This document shows positions 43,055-51,785 of a DNA stretch of 64,000 nucleotides, piece after piece (the first letter of the stretch is position 1; every line of letters starts with the position of its first letter). The stretch is from Prevotella sp. E13-17 (GTDB lineage: Bacteria; Bacteroidota; Bacteroidia; Bacteroidales; Bacteroidaceae). A model generated the notes under the pieces. The model saw nothing but the letters and a program-made list of their open reading frames with translations. It was not told the origin of the DNA and ran no database searches. Made by a program: the position numbers and the translations under genes. The stretch covers positions 2,294,001-2,358,000 of the forward strand of contig NZ_CP091787.1 in NCBI RefSeq assembly GCF_022024035.1, written 5' to 3'.

Positions 43055-44705
43055 CAAGAGCTTTCCCGAAGGGACCTCGCTGCTCGACGTCTATCAGGAG
43101 TTTGCCGATGACATCAAGCTCCCCTATCCAGTGGTCTCTGCCAAGGTGAACAATGCCTCGCAAGGGCTGAAATTCCGCCTGTATCAGAACCGCGACGTGG
43201 AGTTTCTCGACGCTCGGGCTGGCTCGGGCCACCGTGCCTATGTGCGCTCGTTGTGCTTTCTGCTCTATAAATCCACTCAGGATTTGTTTCCCGGGTCAAA
43301 GCTGTTTATCGAGCATGCCATCTCGCGCGGCTTCTATTGCAACTTCAAGAAGCGCACCAACGAGCCACTGACCGAAGCGGATGTGGCCAACATCAAAAAG
43401 CGGATGCAGGAGATCGTGGGCCTCGACATGCCCTTCCGCCGCAACGAAGCAACGATAGAAGAGGCTGTACGCGTGTTTTCTGAACGGGGCTTCAGCGACA
43501 AGGTGAAACTGCTGGAGACCAGCGGACAGCTTTACAGCGACTACTACACGCTGGGCGACACGCCCGACTACTACTACGGACCGCTGGTGCCTTCGGCTGG
43601 TTATCTGAAGGTGTGGGACCTGCAAAGCTATGAAGACGGCATGCTGCTGCGTGTGCCCGACTGGAACGATCCCACCAAGGTGGCGGAGTATGTGGACATG
43701 CCCAAGACCTACAGCATGTTTGCCGAGAAGACGCGTTGGGACATCATCATGCGACTGTCGAATGCGGGCGATGTGAACAAAGCTATCTTGAAGGGACATG
43801 CCTCGGACCTGATACAGGTGTCGGAAGCACTACAAGAGAAGAAGATTGTGCAGATAGCCGAAGAGATAGACCGCCGCTTCCATCGCGAGGAGAAGCCCGT
43901 CAGACTGGTGCTCATCACCGGACCATCGAGCTCAGGCAAGACCACGTTCTGCAAGCGACTCAGCATTCAACTGCAGGCCTGCGGACTGCGCCCCATCTCT
44001 TTCTCTACCGACGACTACTTCGTGAACCGTCTGGACACGCCCAAACTTCCCAATGGCGATTATGATTTCGACAACATCGAAACCGTTGACTACCACTTGC
44101 TGGAAGACCATCTGATCAGACTGATGAAGGGCGAACGCGTGGAAGTGCCTGAATACAACTTCGTGACAGGCATGCGCGAATGGAACGGCAAGAAGCTGAA
44201 ACTGTCCAACGATACGGTATTGATCATCGAGGGCATCCACGCTCTGAACCCACTGCTCACCAAGAGCATCGACGACTCGGCTAAATTCAAGATCTACATC
44301 TCGGCACTGACCAGCATCTCACTGGATGATCACAACTGGATTCCGACGCAAGACAACCGACTGCTGCGCCGCATCATTCGCGATTACAACAAGGGTGCCT
44401 TTACGGCGCAGGAAACCATTGCTCAGTGGAAGAACGTGTGCGAGGCTGAAGACAAGTGGATATTCCCCTACCAAGAGACTGCCGACGTGATGTTCAACTC
44501 GGCCCTCAACATCGAGTTTGCTGTGCTGCGCACGCATGCAGAAATCATTTTGGCCTCAGTACCCAGAAATTGTCCGGAGTATGCCGAGGCCCACAGGCTG
44601 ATGAAGTTCATCCATCTGTTCCTGCCCATCAGCGACAAAGAAATACCACCCACATCAATCATGCGAGAGTTCGTGGGTGGATCGAGCTTCAAATATGTAC
44701 GATAA
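43020..44705 (+). CDS. udk: Nucleoside (uridine) kinase with TGS-like and threonyl-tRNA-synthetase-like N-terminus
   Basis: 561 aa. Residues 1-60 TGS-like (SFPEGTSLLDVYQEFADDIK), residues ~90-190 a tRNA-synthetase SAD-like module (SRGFYCNFKKRTNEPLTEAD). From ~295 the kinase: P-loop VLITGPSSSGKTTFCKRLSI, Walker B-like NDTVLIIEGIHALNP, and SFSTDDYFVNRLDTPK. Phosphorylates uridine or cytidine. The first 12 codons and leader are duplicated at 40774-40838 by the insertion upstream. Confidence 0.9.
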   Translation: MLQIRCKNNNVTKSFPEGTSLLDVYQEFADDIKLPYPVVSAKVNNASQGLKFRLYQNRDVEFLDARAGSGHRAYVRSLCFLLYKSTQDLFPGSKLFIEHAISRGFYCNFKKRTNEPLTEADVANIKKRMQEIVGLDMPFRRNEATIEEAVRVFSERGFSDKVKLLETSGQLYSDYYTLGDTPDYYYGPLVPSAGYLKVWDLQSYEDGMLLRVPDWNDPTKVAEYVDMPKTYSMFAEKTRWDIIMRLSNAGDVNKAILKGHASDLIQVSEALQEKKIVQIAEEIDRRFHREEKPVRLVLITGPSSSGKTTFCKRLSIQLQACGLRPISFSTDDYFVNRLDTPKLPNGDYDFDNIETVDYHLLEDHLIRLMKGERVEVPEYNFVTGMREWNGKKLKLSNDTVLIIEGIHALNPLLTKSIDDSAKFKIYISALTSISLDDHNWIPTQDNRLLRRIIRDYNKGAFTAQETIAQWKNVCEAEDKWIFPYQETADVMFNSALNIEFAVLRTHAEIILASVPRNCPEYAEAHRLMKFIHLFLPISDKEIPPTSIMREFVGGSSFKYVR

Positions 44706-44724
44706 AAATAGGGGCTTCTGACTG

Positions 44725-46230
44725 TTAAAGACAGACCTCTAACAACATAGGGCATTGACTTTCGGCACCAACCAGCCAGTCGATGCCTTTTTTCATGTCT
44801 TCCATTGTGCAGGCTTGACGATAGGCAACATGGTTCTGACGACAGATGCCCTCGGCCGAAGTCTGGTGCTGAGCAGCCACAAGACGGTCGCGAGCCGGAC
44901 TTTGGTCGAGCCCCGGCAGATGGTCGAAGATGACACCCTTGCCATTGTTCAGCAGCAAGATGCGGAAATTGCCACTGAGATTCTGGTTCCACAGGGCATT
45001 CTGATCGTAGAAGAAACTGAGGTCGCCAATGACGCAGAAGACGCTATCGTCAGTGACACACGAGAAACCTGCCGCTGTTGACAGCGACCCCTCGATGCCA
45101 TTCACGCCACGATTGCAATAGACCTGCGAACTGGAATAGATGTTTGCCAGGCGGATGGCCATACTGTTGGCATAATGAACGATGGGCTGAGAGCCTGCCT
45201 TTGCATGCGCCATGGAGCACTGTTCCTCGAAATATTTCACCGTTGCTGCCTGCGAATAGGGCAACACCTCGGCTGCTTTCTGCTGTCGAACCTGCGCCAA
45301 GAGTGTTTCCCACTTCTGCACGAAGGGATGCGACACCTCTTCGAGATTGAAACGAATGAGGTCGGCCACCACCTCTGGGTCGCCCTGAACGACGTGGGTC
45401 AGGTTCATGAAGGTGTCGTTCACCTCGCCTGTCGGGTTGACAGCCCACGTTTCTTTGGCTCGACGCAGGAAGCGCTTCACGTGCTTGCTGACAATCGAGC
45501 CACCAGTATAGAGCACAAAGTCGGGCACATAGGCTTCGTCGTCTTTCACCATCAGCACGGCTTCTTCCAGCAACGGGTTCATGGGTTGACCGGCTATCAG
45601 CATGGGGCGCTTGGCCTGCAGAAACATGCGGCAGACGTGGGTCAGCGTGATATTGCTGGCTTCGGCAGGGGTGAAATCAATCTTCCGCTCGTCGGGAAGC
45701 GACGGTGTGGTGAAACGGAACAGGGGCTCGGAGATAGGCACATTGATATGTACGGGTGCCTGCCTCTCCATCAAAGCCTCGTTGATCAGGCGGTTACAAT
45801 ACCATCGCTCCTCGTCATCGTGGGGTTCCACCAGCGTCACGGCCTTCTTGACAAAGCGCCCGAGGGCGTCGGACTGAGGCAATGTCTGTCCGTCGAGCTG
45901 GTCTATCCACTGCTGCGGACGATCGGCCGAGATAACCACCACGGGGCGATGCTGATAGTAGGCTTCGGCAACGGCGGGTGCCAGGTTGAGCAGTGCGGTG
46001 CCACTGGTGACGCATACCGCCACAGGCTGCTTCAGTGCCTGCGTCATGCCCAGTGCATAAAAGCCTGCCGAACGCTCGTCGGTGACGGGGTAACATTGTA
46101 TTTCGGGACACTCGTTCAGATTGTGTACGATGGCTGCATTGCGACTGCCAGGACACACGACGGCATGACAAATGCCATGTTTCACGAGCAAGGCCGTGAG
46201 GATATTTACATTTTCTTTGTTGCAATACAT
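44725..46230 (-). CDS. menD: SEPHCHC synthase
   Basis: 501 aa, ThDP-dependent. Joins isochorismate and 2-oxoglutarate. CPGSRNAAIVHNLNE and TDERSAGFYALGMTQAL at the N-terminus; the ThDP motif GDLSFFYDQNALWNQNLSGN; RGVNGIEGSLSTAAGF. Somewhat shorter than the ~550-aa enzymes. Its 5' end overlaps menF by 25 bp. In this genome the next men gene, menB, lies 7.1 kb away. Confidence 0.93.
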   Translation of the reverse strand: MYCNKENVNILTALLVKHGICHAVVCPGSRNAAIVHNLNECPEIQCYPVTDERSAGFYALGMTQALKQPVAVCVTSGTALLNLAPAVAEAYYQHRPVVVISADRPQQWIDQLDGQTLPQSDALGRFVKKAVTLVEPHDDEERWYCNRLINEALMERQAPVHINVPISEPLFRFTTPSLPDERKIDFTPAEASNITLTHVCRMFLQAKRPMLIAGQPMNPLLEEAVLMVKDDEAYVPDFVLYTGGSIVSKHVKRFLRRAKETWAVNPTGEVNDTFMNLTHVVQGDPEVVADLIRFNLEEVSHPFVQKWETLLAQVRQQKAAEVLPYSQAATVKYFEEQCSMAHAKAGSQPIVHYANSMAIRLANIYSSSQVYCNRGVNGIEGSLSTAAGFSCVTDDSVFCVIGDLSFFYDQNALWNQNLSGNFRILLLNNGKGVIFDHLPGLDQSPARDRLVAAQHQTSAEGICRQNHVAYRQACTMEDMKKGIDWLVGAESQCPMLLEVCL

Positions 46231-47303
46231 TGTCTCATTGTTTCGAGTTTAGCCTCAGTCTCTTGCCACTCTTGCTCCTCAACGCTGTCTTTCAGCAGTC
46301 CACCGCCGGCATAGAGGCGGTATTTGCCCTCGGCAATCTGCATGCAGCGAAGGGTGACGTAGAGATGAGTGGCGGACTGCAGGTGCAGTGGGCCCATGAA
46401 ACCGCTGTAATAGCGGCGTGGCGTGTGCTCATGTTCCTGGATGAAGCGATAGGTCTCTGCCTTGGGGAGTCCGCAGACTGCTGGTGTGGGGTGCAGCTGA
46501 CTGATCAGATTGCCCACACAGGCGTCGTCTAACAGGTTGAACGTGAAATCGCTGCGCAGGTGAACCAGATTGGCAGCACGGACCGTTCGGGGACCTTCTT
46601 CGCGTATATCGGTGGCCAGATGAGTCAGGCAGTCCATGATATAGCTGGCCACATAGCGCTGTTCCTGAATGTTCTTGTCTGACCACTGCACACGCTCGCC
46701 CTCGCCATTCAGGTCGTCGCCCTCCAGCGTCATGGTGCCTGCCAGCGCCATGGTGTGCCACCGGCCGTTCTGACCTTCAAGCAACACCTCGGGGGTTGCC
46801 GTGAGCCAATAGCCACTTTGGGGCGTATAGACCAGCGAGATAAACAGGCGTGGGTAGTACTCGCAGGCACGGCCGAACAGCTGTAGCGGGTCAGCATCAT
46901 CGTCGAAGAGCTGCTCGGCACAACGGCTGAGCACAATCTTGCGAAAGCGTCCTTCGCGCAACTGTTGATGAAAACGAGCAAAGTCTGAGGCATAATCGGC
47001 ACGCTCACAAGACGGAAGCGGCGCTTTACGGGCAGTAAAGTGGCACTTTACGGGTAGAAAAGCGGCACCATTCTCTGAGAGAAGTGGCACTATTCCAAGG
47101 GCATAGTTGCGGAAGGTCTGAACACGATCGGGACGAATGAGCAACACGGGACATTCGGCAGAGGTCTGAAATGGCGCCACAACAAATCCCTGACGCCCAT
47201 TTAGCTCCTGCAAAGATGTGATTTCTGTAGGATTGCCAGTTGTTTGCTCCACCAACGTGACTTCTTGTTGATGAGGCAATCTATAGAGTGCGAATGCTGT
47301 CAT
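46206..47303 (-). CDS. menF: Isochorismate synthase containing an internal 22-nt-repeat linker
   Basis: 365 aa, chorismate-binding fold. Starts the menaquinone pathway. MALAGTMTLEGDDLNGEGER, NLVHLRSDFTFNLLD, LHPTPAVCGLPKAET and YYSGFMGPLHLQSA are the core motifs. Residues ~72-98 (starting VPLLSENGAAFLP and ending around APLPSC) are encoded by the 22-nt array at 46999-47108. It lies before the catalytic core, so activity may survive. Overlaps menD by 25 bp and the thioesterase gene by 4 bp. Confidence 0.9.
   Translation of the reverse strand: MTAFALYRLPHQQEVTLVEQTTGNPTEITSLQELNGRQGFVVAPFQTSAECPVLLIRPDRVQTFRNYALGIVPLLSENGAAFLPVKCHFTARKAPLPSCERADYASDFARFHQQLREGRFRKIVLSRCAEQLFDDDADPLQLFGRACEYYPRLFISLVYTPQSGYWLTATPEVLLEGQNGRWHTMALAGTMTLEGDDLNGEGERVQWSDKNIQEQRYVASYIMDCLTHLATDIREEGPRTVRAANLVHLRSDFTFNLLDDACVGNLISQLHPTPAVCGLPKAETYRFIQEHEHTPRRYYSGFMGPLHLQSATHLYVTLRCMQIAEGKYRLYAGGGLLKDSVEEQEWQETEAKLETMRQCIATKKM
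46999..47108. repeat. 22-nt palindromic array inside the menF coding sequence
   Basis: Five units at 46999, 47021, 47043, 47065 and 47087. Units 2 and 3 are GCGCTTTACGGG... and GCACTTTACGGG...; unit 2 has CTTTAC-GGGCA-GTAAAG, unit 4 TTCTCT-G-AGAGAA, unit 5 ACTAT...ATAGT. Sixty-six bases (three units) equal 22 codons, so groups of three units add whole codons. All units except the last end AAGYG. Confidence 0.75.
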
Positions 47304-47710
47304 TTGGCCTTTATCACATAGTTTGTGACACGAACATTCGAAATGAGGTCGCCTGCCGTATCCGTGATATCAACATTCCACACATGAAGTGTATGGCCTT
47401 TATGCAACAAACGAGCACTGGCGGTGACGGTGTCGCCCTCGGCAACGGCCTTGACATGACTGCCACTGACCTCGATGCCCACACAGGCACAACCAGGACA
47501 GAGCGACGACGACGCCACGCCTGCCACATTCTCGGCTAATGCCAACGAGGCGCCGCCACTGAGGAAACCAAAGGGCTGTCGGTTGCGCTCGTCAACTTTC
47601 ATACGGGCCATACACGTATCGTCCTCGGGTGTGGAGAGGAACTCCATCCCGAGGGCGGTACTCAAATTGGGTTTTGAATGAATTATCTGATTAATTTTAT
47701 CAACGTTCAT
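47300..47710 (-). CDS. Hotdog-fold thioesterase, MenI-like (DHNA-CoA hydrolase)
   Basis: 136 aa, PaaI/MenI-type hotdog. FLSTPEDDTCMARMKVDERN, then GFLSGGASLALAENVAGVAS is the family helix signature. The gene leads the men operon and its stop overlaps the menF start by 4 bp, so release of 1,4-dihydroxy-2-naphthoate from DHNA-CoA is the probable role; that is inferred from context. Confidence 0.8.
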   Translation of the reverse strand: MNVDKINQIIHSKPNLSTALGMEFLSTPEDDTCMARMKVDERNRQPFGFLSGGASLALAENVAGVASSSLCPGCACVGIEVSGSHVKAVAEGDTVTASARLLHKGHTLHVWNVDITDTAGDLISNVRVTNYVIKAK

Positions 47711-47715
47711 CGAAT

Positions 47716-48699
47716 TTACTTAAACAGCGAATACTCCTTCACATTCCACGCTAAAGCGCTGGCGCCCAGCAAGTCGCGATCGTTTTCGTCAAGATTTGAC
47801 AGAAGTATCTTCACCTTTCCTCTAAGATTGTGGAAGACATGCTCTTCGAAGGACTCGTCTGTGGGTTCAAGCAACCAGCGACCTGCATGAGCCACACCGC
47901 CACAAAGGATGATGGCTTCGGGGTTCAACACGGTGGCATAGTTGGCCAAACTGATACCAAGCAGATGACCAGTACGACGATAAACCTCAATAGACAGTTC
48001 GTCGCCCTGCTCGCAAAATTCAAAAATCATCTTGGGATCCAGCACGTCAACCTTATCGCGCATCAACGAGGGACGCTTGTCCTCTTCCATCAGTTCTCTG
48101 GCTGTCTGTACGATACCCCTTGAGCCAACATAGGCTTCAAGACATCCCAAATTGCCGCAACCGCAACGACGTCCTCCGTCAACGACACAAGAGTGACCGA
48201 CCTCGCCAGCAAAACCTTCGATACCTAAATAAGGTTTCCCCTTCAGGGTGATGCAACTGCCCACACCGTGGCCCAGGTTGACAACCAAGAAATCACTATA
48301 GCCGTGAGCACTACCATAGACATATTCGCCCAAAGCACGAGCATGGACATCGTTGCCAAGGGCAACTGCCAAGCCCAAACGGTCGCGCAGCATGGCTGCC
48401 ATCGGAATTTGTCCCTTCCACTCGAGGTTGGGTGGATTCTCAATACAACCCGTCAGGAAATTGCCACTGGGCGAACTGACGCCAACAGAACGGATACTTT
48501 CATATCCTCCGTTGGTCTCTACCAATTCTATAATGCTATTACTCAAGTAAGTGACATACTCATTAACATTAGGATAGCTTTTGGTCGGGAAGTCACCACG
48601 CGCAATAAGATTTCCACGCACGTCAACAATAGCAAAGACAGTCTTATCAATGCTGATGTCCACTCCGACAACTCTGGTTTTGATAGATTCTTGTGTCAT
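47716..48699 (-). CDS. ROK-family glucokinase/sugar kinase
   Basis: 327 aa from the ATG at 48699 (MTQESIKTRVVGVD); a 13-codon upstream extension is open. ATP-binding VVGVDISIDKTVFAIVD; VVNLGHGVGSCITLKG; ROK zinc motif CGCGNLGCLEAYVG; AIILCGGVAH. Substrate (glucose or an amino-sugar) not determined. Lies 5 nt before the thioesterase gene on the same strand, so it may head the menI-menF-menD transcript. Confidence 0.9.
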   Translation of the reverse strand: MTQESIKTRVVGVDISIDKTVFAIVDVRGNLIARGDFPTKSYPNVNEYVTYLSNSIIELVETNGGYESIRSVGVSSPSGNFLTGCIENPPNLEWKGQIPMAAMLRDRLGLAVALGNDVHARALGEYVYGSAHGYSDFLVVNLGHGVGSCITLKGKPYLGIEGFAGEVGHSCVVDGGRRCGCGNLGCLEAYVGSRGIVQTARELMEEDKRPSLMRDKVDVLDPKMIFEFCEQGDELSIEVYRRTGHLLGISLANYATVLNPEAIILCGGVAHAGRWLLEPTDESFEEHVFHNLRGKVKILLSNLDENDRDLLGASALAWNVKEYSLFK

Positions 48700-48774
48700 C
48701 GTTAAATATCGTAAGGATTGACAGGGCAAAAATAACAATTAAATTACATATCGCCAAAGGATTTCTGCATTTTT

Positions 48775-48806
48775 TTTGTCCATTTAAATAATAATATGTA
48801 ATTTTG
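48775..48806 (+). promoter_or_regulatory. Promoter of the 206-aa lipoprotein gene
   Basis: TTTG at about 48776-48779 and TAATTTTG at 48799-48806, about 20 nt apart; ATG at 48853 leaves a leader of about 40 nt. Confidence 0.65.
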
Positions 48807-48852
48807 CGGCAATTAAGACTTAAAATTAATAACCCAAAAACTCAAATAAACG

Positions 48853-49473
48853 ATGAAGAAGTATTCTGTAATGGTCATGATGGCTCTTGCCATTGGTTTC
48901 GCTTCATGCGACAGTAAGAAAGCTGAGGTTCAAGAAGACCCGACATCTGCATTGGTAGAAGAGCTCAAGAATCAAGTGGAGAACCAAGACACTGCTGCCG
49001 TGAAGGCTTCACTTGAAGCTGTGCAGGCAGAAATTGCCGAACTGGCTGCAGAGAATCCTGATGCTGCAAAGGATTATATTAATAAGGTACAGACATATCT
49101 GAAGGAGAACACGGAGAAGATTAATGCCTTGATTGGCGAGAACGAGAAAGCTGAAAACATCGTCAACACATTGGTCAACGCACCTGCCGAGACCGTCGTA
49201 GATGTCATCACTGCCGGACAGTCGGTTGTTGACAATGCTGAGGCAACTGCCGACGAGGCTGCCAAGACAGCCGAGGAGGCTCTGCAGAACAAGGCCAATG
49301 AAGTCGTGAACGAAGCCAACAAAAAGGCGGAGGAGCAGAAAGCCGAAGCCAACAAAAAGGTGAACGAGGCTAAGCAGAAGGCTAACGAGGAAGTGAACAA
49401 GGCTGCCCAGAAAGCCAATCAGGAGGTGAACAAGGCTGCCGAGAAACTACTGAAAGAAGCTGGTTTGAAATAA
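48853..49473 (+). CDS. Lipoprotein with long A/K/E/N-rich helical tail (206 aa)
   Basis: Signal MKKYSVMVMMALAIGFASC with lipobox FASC, mature part begins DSKKAEVQE. After a helical middle, residues ~145-200 repeat an 11-residue-like motif (NKKAEEQKAEANKKVNEAKQ, KANEEVNKAAQKANQEVNKA), an apolipoprotein-like amphipathic helix. It may bridge the membrane and periplasm or cell wall. Followed after 15 nt by the Cthe_2159-like gene. Confidence 0.8.
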   Translation: MKKYSVMVMMALAIGFASCDSKKAEVQEDPTSALVEELKNQVENQDTAAVKASLEAVQAEIAELAAENPDAAKDYINKVQTYLKENTEKINALIGENEKAENIVNTLVNAPAETVVDVITAGQSVVDNAEATADEAAKTAEEALQNKANEVVNEANKKAEEQKAEANKKVNEAKQKANEEVNKAAQKANQEVNKAAEKLLKEAGLK

Positions 49474-49488
49474 CAATTACGATTCAAA

Positions 49489-50481
49489 ATGAAGAAATTT
49501 TTCTTATCAATAGTAGCATTACTGCTGAGCACAACCACGACACTGGCCGTGAGCAACAACACGGTTGAGATTATCTTCAACGGAACGACGGCTACGGTCA
49601 ACATTGCAGAAAACATCAGCAGCTATGTGACACTGCAGAGTGGCACCTCATCACACGTGAAACTGATTCAGGACGCGAACTTTGCCGGTGTCGATGCCAC
49701 CAGCAACAACACGGACGGTGAGATTATCTATGTTCTCTCGGGAACTTCGACCGATGGCAGTTTCTACATGGAAGGCAGTTATAAGGCGACAGTCAACCTG
49801 AACGGTCTGACGCTGACAAATCCTAACGGACCTGCCATGATGCTGATGGATGGCAAGCGCATTGAGGTGAGCATCAAGAGTGCAACGACAAACACGCTCA
49901 CGGATGGTGCCAACGAGGACTATAACGGTTGCTTCCACTGCAAAGGACACACGAAGTTCAAAGGCAAGGGAACGCTGAACGTGAAAAGCAACAGCCGACA
50001 TGCTATCTACAGCAAAGAGTATATCGAGATTAAGAACTGTACGATCAACGTCACTGGAGCCGTGAAAGATGGCATCCACTGTAAGGAGTACTTCATGATG
50101 GAAAGTGGCACTGTGAGCATCAGTGGCACAGGCGATGATGGTATTCAGGTGGAACAGAGCAGCGATCCCGTGACAAATCAAACCACTGAACATGAGGATG
50201 AGAACACGGGTAACTTCTATCTCGACGGAGGAACGCTGAGCATTCAGAACGTCACAGGTAAGGCTGTCAAAGCCGATGGTGCTATCTATTATAATGGTGG
50301 AACCAAGAATTTCGACACCAGCAATACTGAAATCAGTGCCGATATTCAGGGTGTCAGGACGCCCATCGCACAGAGTTCGGTTTACGATCTGCTGGGTCGC
50401 AGATTGACCGATGCTTCTAAGACAAAAGGCATCGTGATCGTGAAGAGCAACGGAAAGGTTGTGAAAGTCGTTCGACGCTGA
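49489..50481 (+). CDS. Cthe_2159-like carbohydrate-binding beta-helix protein (DUF4353)
   Basis: 330 aa. Signal MKKFFLSIVALLLSTTTTLA. Repeated right-handed beta-helix strands with the family motifs YKATVNLNGLTLTNPNGPAM, NSRHAIYSKEYIEIKNCTIN and GTGDDGIQVEQSSDP. Acidic calcium-like sites are likely in Cthe_2159 homologues. The end (VYDLLGRRLTDASKTKGIVI, then VKSNGKVVKVVRR) looks like a Bacteroidetes secretion tail. Probably cell-surface or secreted, binding glycans. Confidence 0.85.
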   Translation: MKKFFLSIVALLLSTTTTLAVSNNTVEIIFNGTTATVNIAENISSYVTLQSGTSSHVKLIQDANFAGVDATSNNTDGEIIYVLSGTSTDGSFYMEGSYKATVNLNGLTLTNPNGPAMMLMDGKRIEVSIKSATTNTLTDGANEDYNGCFHCKGHTKFKGKGTLNVKSNSRHAIYSKEYIEIKNCTINVTGAVKDGIHCKEYFMMESGTVSISGTGDDGIQVEQSSDPVTNQTTEHEDENTGNFYLDGGTLSIQNVTGKAVKADGAIYYNGGTKNFDTSNTEISADIQGVRTPIAQSSVYDLLGRRLTDASKTKGIVIVKSNGKVVKVVRR

Positions 50482-50512
50482 CACAACATTCATAAGTTAA
50501 TTTCCATAAACA

Positions 50513-51775
50513 ATGATCGACAAACAAACACGTGAACAAATTATTGCTCTGATACACAAAGAAGTAGTGCCTGCCATTGGTTGTACCGAACCAATGGCAG
50601 TGGCTCTTTGTACGGCACGAGCAACAGAACTACTAGGACAAAAGCCTGAACGCATTGAGGTGTTTCTCAGTGCAAACATCCTGAAAAACGCGATGGGCGT
50701 AGGTATTCCCGGCACCGGCATGATTGGACTTCCCATCGCCATCGCCTTGGGCGCACTGATAGGCAAAAGCGAATACGAACTGGAGGTGCTGAAAGACCTG
50801 ACGCCACAAGCGATAGAGGAAGGTAAACAGTTTATTGCCGAGGATCGCATCTGCATCCACTTGAAAGAAGGAATCAGCGAGAAACTATACATCGAAGTGA
50901 TTGCCAGCGCTAACCACACGGTGAAGAAGGCTATCATTGCCGGCAGTCACACCAACTTCGTGGAGGAATTCAAGGAGGAACAGAAGGAGCAAAGCAGCTC
51001 AGACGACATACAACTGAACATGCAACTGGTATATGACTTTGCCACGACGGCACCGCTTGACGAAATACGCTTCATCGAGGCAACACGCGAATACAACATG
51101 AATGCTGCTCGCGAAGCACTGAAAGGCAACTATGGACACAATCTCGGAAAGACCATCGACCGTCCGTTGGCAAAAGGCATTTTTGGCGGCAGCATCTTCT
51201 CGCACATCATTGCCCGCACCGCCTCTGCCTGCGATGCTCGCATGGGCGGAGCCATGATTCCCGTGATGTCGAACTCAGGCTCGGGCAATCAGGGCATCTG
51301 CGCCACCAACCCCGTATGTGTCTATGCCAAGGAGAACGAGAACACCGAAGAGGAACTGATACGTGCATTGATGCTGAGTCACTTGACTGCAATCTATATC
51401 AAACAGTCGTTAGGCAAGCTATCGGCACTCTGCGGTTGCGTGGTAGCATCAATTGGGTCCAGCGTTGGCATCACTTACCTGATGGGCGGCGACTATGAAC
51501 ATGTATGTCGGAGCGTGAAAAACATGATTGCCAACCTGACCGGCATGATTTGCGACGGCGCGAAACCTTCTTGTTCGCTGAAGATCACATCGGGGGTATC
51601 TACGGCAGTGCTCTCTGCCCTACTCTCCATGGAAGGCAAATGCGTCACCTCTGAAGAAGGTATTGTGGACGACTGTGTGGACAAGAGCATTCACAACCTA
51701 ACAGCCATTGGTGCCAACGGCATGGGAGTGACTGACGAGATGGTGCTCCGCATCATGACGACCAAGGGCTGTTAG
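50513..51775 (+). CDS. cyuA: L-cysteine desulfidase family protein (CyuA/YhaM)
   Basis: 420 aa. Fe-S dependent breakdown of L-cysteine to pyruvate, ammonia and sulfide. N-terminal EVVPAIGCTEPMAVALCTAR; cysteines in ICATNPVCV, LCGCVVASIG and GMICDGAKPSCSLKI fit the cluster and substrate sites. UPF0597/serine dehydratase-alpha-like fold. A substrate other than cysteine (serine) is possible. Independent gene. Confidence 0.9.
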   Translation: MIDKQTREQIIALIHKEVVPAIGCTEPMAVALCTARATELLGQKPERIEVFLSANILKNAMGVGIPGTGMIGLPIAIALGALIGKSEYELEVLKDLTPQAIEEGKQFIAEDRICIHLKEGISEKLYIEVIASANHTVKKAIIAGSHTNFVEEFKEEQKEQSSSDDIQLNMQLVYDFATTAPLDEIRFIEATREYNMNAAREALKGNYGHNLGKTIDRPLAKGIFGGSIFSHIIARTASACDARMGGAMIPVMSNSGSGNQGICATNPVCVYAKENENTEEELIRALMLSHLTAIYIKQSLGKLSALCGCVVASIGSSVGITYLMGGDYEHVCRSVKNMIANLTGMICDGAKPSCSLKITSGVSTAVLSALLSMEGKCVTSEEGIVDDCVDKSIHNLTAIGANGMGVTDEMVLRIMTTKGC

Positions 51776-51785
51776 GTTGCAACTG

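Noticed and set aside
45175..46314. Long open frame antisense to menD
   Set aside because: Shadow of the well-supported menD frame.
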